A stretch of DNA of 64,000 nt from Corynebacterium coyleae (GTDB taxonomy: Bacteria; Actinomycetota; Actinomycetes; Mycobacteriales; Mycobacteriaceae), in NCBI RefSeq assembly GCF_030408635.1, contig NZ_CP047198.1, positions 1,364,001-1,428,000 on the forward strand, written 5' to 3'. Both the position numbers and the translations under genes were made by a program. The notes beneath the pieces were generated by a model. It worked only from the letters and a program-made list of their open reading frames with translations. It did not search any database and was not told the origin of the DNA. Below, in pieces: positions 62,601-64,000 of this stretch. Numbering within the stretch: position 1 is the first letter of the stretch; each line of letters opens with the position of its first letter.

Positions 62601-63103
62601 AACTCCATCTTTCCGGGACCGTGGAAATCGACGATCTCCATATTGAAGGAAGCCGCACGGAAATCCTCTGTCGGCAAGTCAGCGGCCGCTCCGAAACCTG
62701 CCCAAATCGGCATGGTGTTCTTAGGGAAACCGTGCGCGGGCCCACCGAAGTACATCAGTTGCTCGTCGTACGGGTCGAGGAAATCGAATCGGGGATCGTC
62801 GGGAACACGCCAGGCGTAGGCGCCTAGGCCGCCGTCCACGCGTCCCCTACTCACCCAGTTCACGGTGTCCTCAATGGGCAGGTAGCCCGCACTATTGGAC
62901 ATGAGGCGAAACGTTCCATCCTCCCACACAGCGTGGGGTGAGTCGACGTGTGTTTGGGTTCGCACAACCGGCTGTGAGGCTTCACTCCACGACAACGGTG
63001 CACACAGCACCGTGAGCGCTACCGCGGATAACAGCGCCACAAAGCTCTTCCGAGGATGCACGTCTTTTAGATCGCCCATAGCGGAAGTAGTACGGCGGGG
63101 CAT
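59687..63103 (-). CDS. Sortase-anchored surface protein with repeated anchor-M type domains
   Basis: A 1138-aa protein with AAGGAG five bases before the ATG. A signal peptide covers about residues 1-43. Three related domains follow: one near 45-245, one near 560-745 (HSGHVDIAPLYESG), one near 810-1000 (TTGHVDFGPKVIDG). They match the actinobacterial choice-of-anchor M / wall-associated repeat domain that accompanies metal-linked ABC transporters. Linkers are rich in Pro, Ser and Thr. The C-terminus has LASTG, a hydrophobic helix and RRK, a sorting signal for a class E-type sortase. A Zur-like site precedes the gene, so it is probably induced when zinc is low. The ligand is unknown. Confidence 0.85.
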   Translation of the reverse strand: MPRRTTSAMGDLKDVHPRKSFVALLSAVALTVLCAPLSWSEASQPVVRTQTHVDSPHAVWEDGTFRLMSNSAGYLPIEDTVNWVSRGRVDGGLGAYAWRVPDDPRFDFLDPYDEQLMYFGGPAHGFPKNTMPIWAGFGAAADLPTEDFRAASFNMEIVDFHGPGKMELFNYSDEVYPLNRLWSSHDPGFRATWVNAGTHTHNSTTFTRPGRYEVTYRATARLKDGSFIHSEPQTLVWQVGGTNPADRTINDLPRAYSQANTSGTGSPTFQMRPAQGETKGAQEGILTNLAFDTGNPKDAGHVVFLINGFYLAEREVVDGKASWDEMIGEEFSDFQAVYIPVSGSPSPRWISAPLTFRTGAVASSTSERAEELPTPQMDDIAPFETEPFNITSPDVVVSTGEVYGEDDRNIDITVRPADDRTTLRVSGGFYRIDGDPLTELPEHAIADCEIEFTSAPGTRTSKQLVDGCRRPGHQLIFKIVPEARSNATDAALFNHLQEADYSPIPETTVTLGEAPATPPAAPTATSEAPSPQPSSPAPSPAPSAEPSPSSTPTPAQEKVLNLHSGHVDIAPLYESGTLHLRVKDETNLYDKGAVWRSPSSVAFTVPKQVGTVLDDDIEGFAKAGEVAYILPETQRRGVVWPGLSTEHAFGETGKNYTFTLTPVSAPRGGNWIAFRGDQTDPSMRLAGNDATRAYTTDGPEHMHVSWAFNKPGSYEIGVSVAEVGGSTSKQEILRFEVAADGEFVPPTVPDTTGPDTTVATTAPAPTPAQTTAPTAAPTTSAQATTLPSSEPPAETTPVEITTGHVDFGPKVIDGKTGFFVHEGSTHHIPESVALRVFDARKITVDQRTAQVATNVGFLQEGDTVYHLPLGQLHDAVWPGWDTMKVAETYPDGVNIEVRPKTAPTGGRWWAGHLPTIGVPPATLADDSQTHTITGVTPGNFHVHADWIFTQPGVYDIEMRTVSLSGEPVTEWSTVTYLVGDDTQISSRNDVPQASPSASGSTSASGSTSASGLPTPTSPTSTVRESQQATARPTVSATVTASASRTSASSTGSKQKTPTSLTTPTTQRSRANSVVAQGAAVGSTQKVARGTGEGTAQSPRVSDEQRGGSLASTGAEVRNALGLAIACLIVGGVLMSRRK
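60071..60124. repeat. 18-base tandem repeat in the surface protein gene
   Basis: Three copies of an 18-base unit based on GCCGCTGGCCGATGTCGA encode SASGST repeated. Copy number could vary by six residues per unit without changing the frame. Confidence 0.85.
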
Positions 63104-63113
63104 GGCCGCTCCT

Positions 63114-63149
63114 TAAGGTTACTGAAAATGATTGTCGTTAGTAACCTTA
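63114..63149. promoter_or_regulatory. 36-base palindrome with DtxR-like arms around a Zur-like core
   Basis: TAAGGTTACT (63114-63123) and AGTAACCTTA (63140-63149) are perfect inverted arms. Each resembles half of the corynebacterial DtxR box (TTAGGTTAG), but the spacing is 16 bases rather than that of one box. The site ends 10 bases before the ATG of the surface protein gene. Confidence 0.6.
63123..63140. promoter_or_regulatory. Zur-box-like sequence
   Basis: TGAAAATGATTGTCGTTA differs at two positions from the usual actinobacterial Zur core AATGATTATCATT. It lies 20-37 bases before the start codon of the surface protein gene, where bound Zur would block transcription. Confidence 0.65.
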
Positions 63150-63186
63150 CAGGTGTCTGGGCACAGCCGAGGAAGAACCGAAGAAA

Positions 63187-63242
63187 AACAAAACCGTTGC
63201 CAGCAGGTTCATTCCCTAATGAGGAAAACCTGCTGGCAACGG
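63187..63242 (-). terminator. Rho-independent terminator after nusB
   Basis: Arms 63227-63242 and 63194-63209 pair perfectly over 16 bases with a 17-base loop. On the minus strand TTTTGTTTTTC follows. It ends the efp-nusB transcript. Confidence 0.9.
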
Positions 63243-63267
63243 CCTATCTGGGTTTGAGCGAGTTGGA

Positions 63268-63825
63268 TTACTCGGAGGCGTCATCCTCCGACGTTTCCGC
63301 CACGCCTACGCCACCGTCCTGGTCTGCGGACTGGTCGGTATCTTCGGCGTCTTCTTCGCTATCAGGCGACACGAAGAACGGCGAATTCGGATCAACGGAC
63401 GATGCAATCCGATCCAACACAGCGTTGATGTAAGGCGCAGCCTTGGCGCCCGAGTACTCAGAAGCCATCTCGACAGCTTCCTTGATCGAGATTGGCGCAT
63501 CGACTTCGTCGTTAAACAAAATCTCCCAGGCGGCCACACGCAGGATCTGACGGTCGACGGCTGGCAAGCGAAACAGCTCCCAGTCCTCGCTGAGTGAGCG
63601 CTCGATCGCGTCATCCAAATCGTCGAGCTTTTCAGCAGCGCCTGCGACAATCTCGCGAGTGTAGTCAGCAACCGGCGCAACTGCGTTCAACGGATTCCGC
63701 GAAAGCTCAGTGCGGTCCTCAACGATGGCAACGGGATCGATATCCCGTGTCTCCGCCTCGAACAGCATGTCTACCGCACGACGGCGCGCCCGGTAACGGG
63801 CGCCATGACGTTTGTAGTCGAGCAT
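63268..63825 (-). CDS. nusB: Transcription antitermination factor NusB
   Basis: A 185-aa all-helical protein. The core lies at residues 5-140 ([56 protein letters not shown]). The C-terminal 45 residues are an acidic tail common in corynebacteria. It aids rRNA transcription. Its ATG overlaps the efp stop by one base. Confidence 0.95.
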   Translation of the reverse strand: MLDYKRHGARYRARRRAVDMLFEAETRDIDPVAIVEDRTELSRNPLNAVAPVADYTREIVAGAAEKLDDLDDAIERSLSEDWELFRLPAVDRQILRVAAWEILFNDEVDAPISIKEAVEMASEYSGAKAAPYINAVLDRIASSVDPNSPFFVSPDSEEDAEDTDQSADQDGGVGVAETSEDDASE

Positions 63826-64000
63826 TAGTTGTTCACGCGAGAGAGGTACTCGCCAGTACGCGTGTCAACCTTGACCACGTTGCCGGTTTCCAGGAACAGC
63901 GGAACCTGGATCTCAGCACCAGTCTCCAGCGTTGCCGGCTTGGTACCACCGGTGGAACGGTCGCCCTGCAGACCCGGCTCGGTGTGCTCGATCTTGAGGT
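63825..64000 (-). CDS. efp: Elongation factor P (C-terminal part)
   Basis: The last 57 codons of EF-P are visible before the window ends. They include the C-terminal OB domain: [19 protein letters not shown], then [20 protein letters not shown], and the end LSRVNN. EF-P rescues ribosomes stalled at proline runs. The N-terminal part with the modified residue is outside the window. Confidence 0.95.
   Translation of the reverse strand, partial: LKIEHTEPGLQGDRSTGGTKPATLETGAEIQVPLFLETGNVVKVDTRTGEYLSRVNN

Noticed and set aside
61775-62827. 350-codon frame on the plus strand
   Set aside because: Antisense shadow of the surface protein gene.

Overview
The window is a contiguous piece of an actinobacterial chromosome, almost certainly Corynebacterium. 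The signs are: the suf operon led by sufR and divergent from an MptB-type mannosyltransferase; ctaA and ctaB next to a tkt-tal-zwf-opcA-pgl operon; gap-pgk-tpiA-secG followed by whiA, yvcK, rapZ and uvrC; an actinobacterial integration host factor (mihF) beside gmk and rpoZ; an OpcA protein; frequent GTG and TTG starts; and a 13E12-type HNH endonuclease. Base composition looks moderately GC-rich. No rRNA, tRNA or CRISPR array was found.

Layout. (1) 1-4570 is accessory: the 3' end of an IS21-type istB gene, a gene whose 5' end the element has removed, small membrane proteins, an unrecognised 288-aa protein and an HNH endonuclease. (2) 4571-7082 holds an ABC-F ATPase and a divergent secreted CAP-like protein with an 11-C tract that puts its signal peptide out of frame. 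(3) 7099-13227 is the Fe-S assembly operon sufR-B-D-C-S-U-T. (4) 13341-19644 holds mptB, a two-gene ABC exporter, ctaA and qor on the plus strand, with ctaB convergent. (5) 19800-26226 is the pentose phosphate operon. (6) 26234-44633 is a long minus-strand block: secG, tpiA, pgk, gap, whiA, yvcK, rapZ, uvrC, a PH-domain membrane protein, riboflavin genes ribH-ribBA-ribE-ribD, rpe, rsmB, fmt, def and priA. (7) 44758-47025 carries a secreted NodB deacetylase and two unknown membrane proteins. (8) 47022-50868 holds metK, coaBC, rpoZ, gmk and mihF. (9) 51088-58548 is the pyrimidine operon pyrR-pyrB-pyrC-carA-carB-pyrF. (10) 58688-64000 holds paired YbjN proteins, a 1138-aa sortase-anchored surface protein, nusB and the end of efp.

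Most of the core is ordinary, and many genes overlap by 1-4 bases, which implies translational coupling. Five points stand out. The carA gene of the pyr operon encodes only the N-terminal domain (153 aa) and lacks the whole glutaminase domain, although carB is full length. The CAP-like secreted protein sits behind a near-perfect promoter but is out of frame at a poly-C tract, which suggests phase variation. The surface protein is preceded by a Zur-box-like core flanked by perfect 10-bp inverted arms that resemble DtxR half-sites. metK has an exact McbR operator match. pyrR has a PyrR-type RNA hairpin just before its ribosome binding site. The ppc gene, found between tpiA and secG in C. glutamicum, is absent here.
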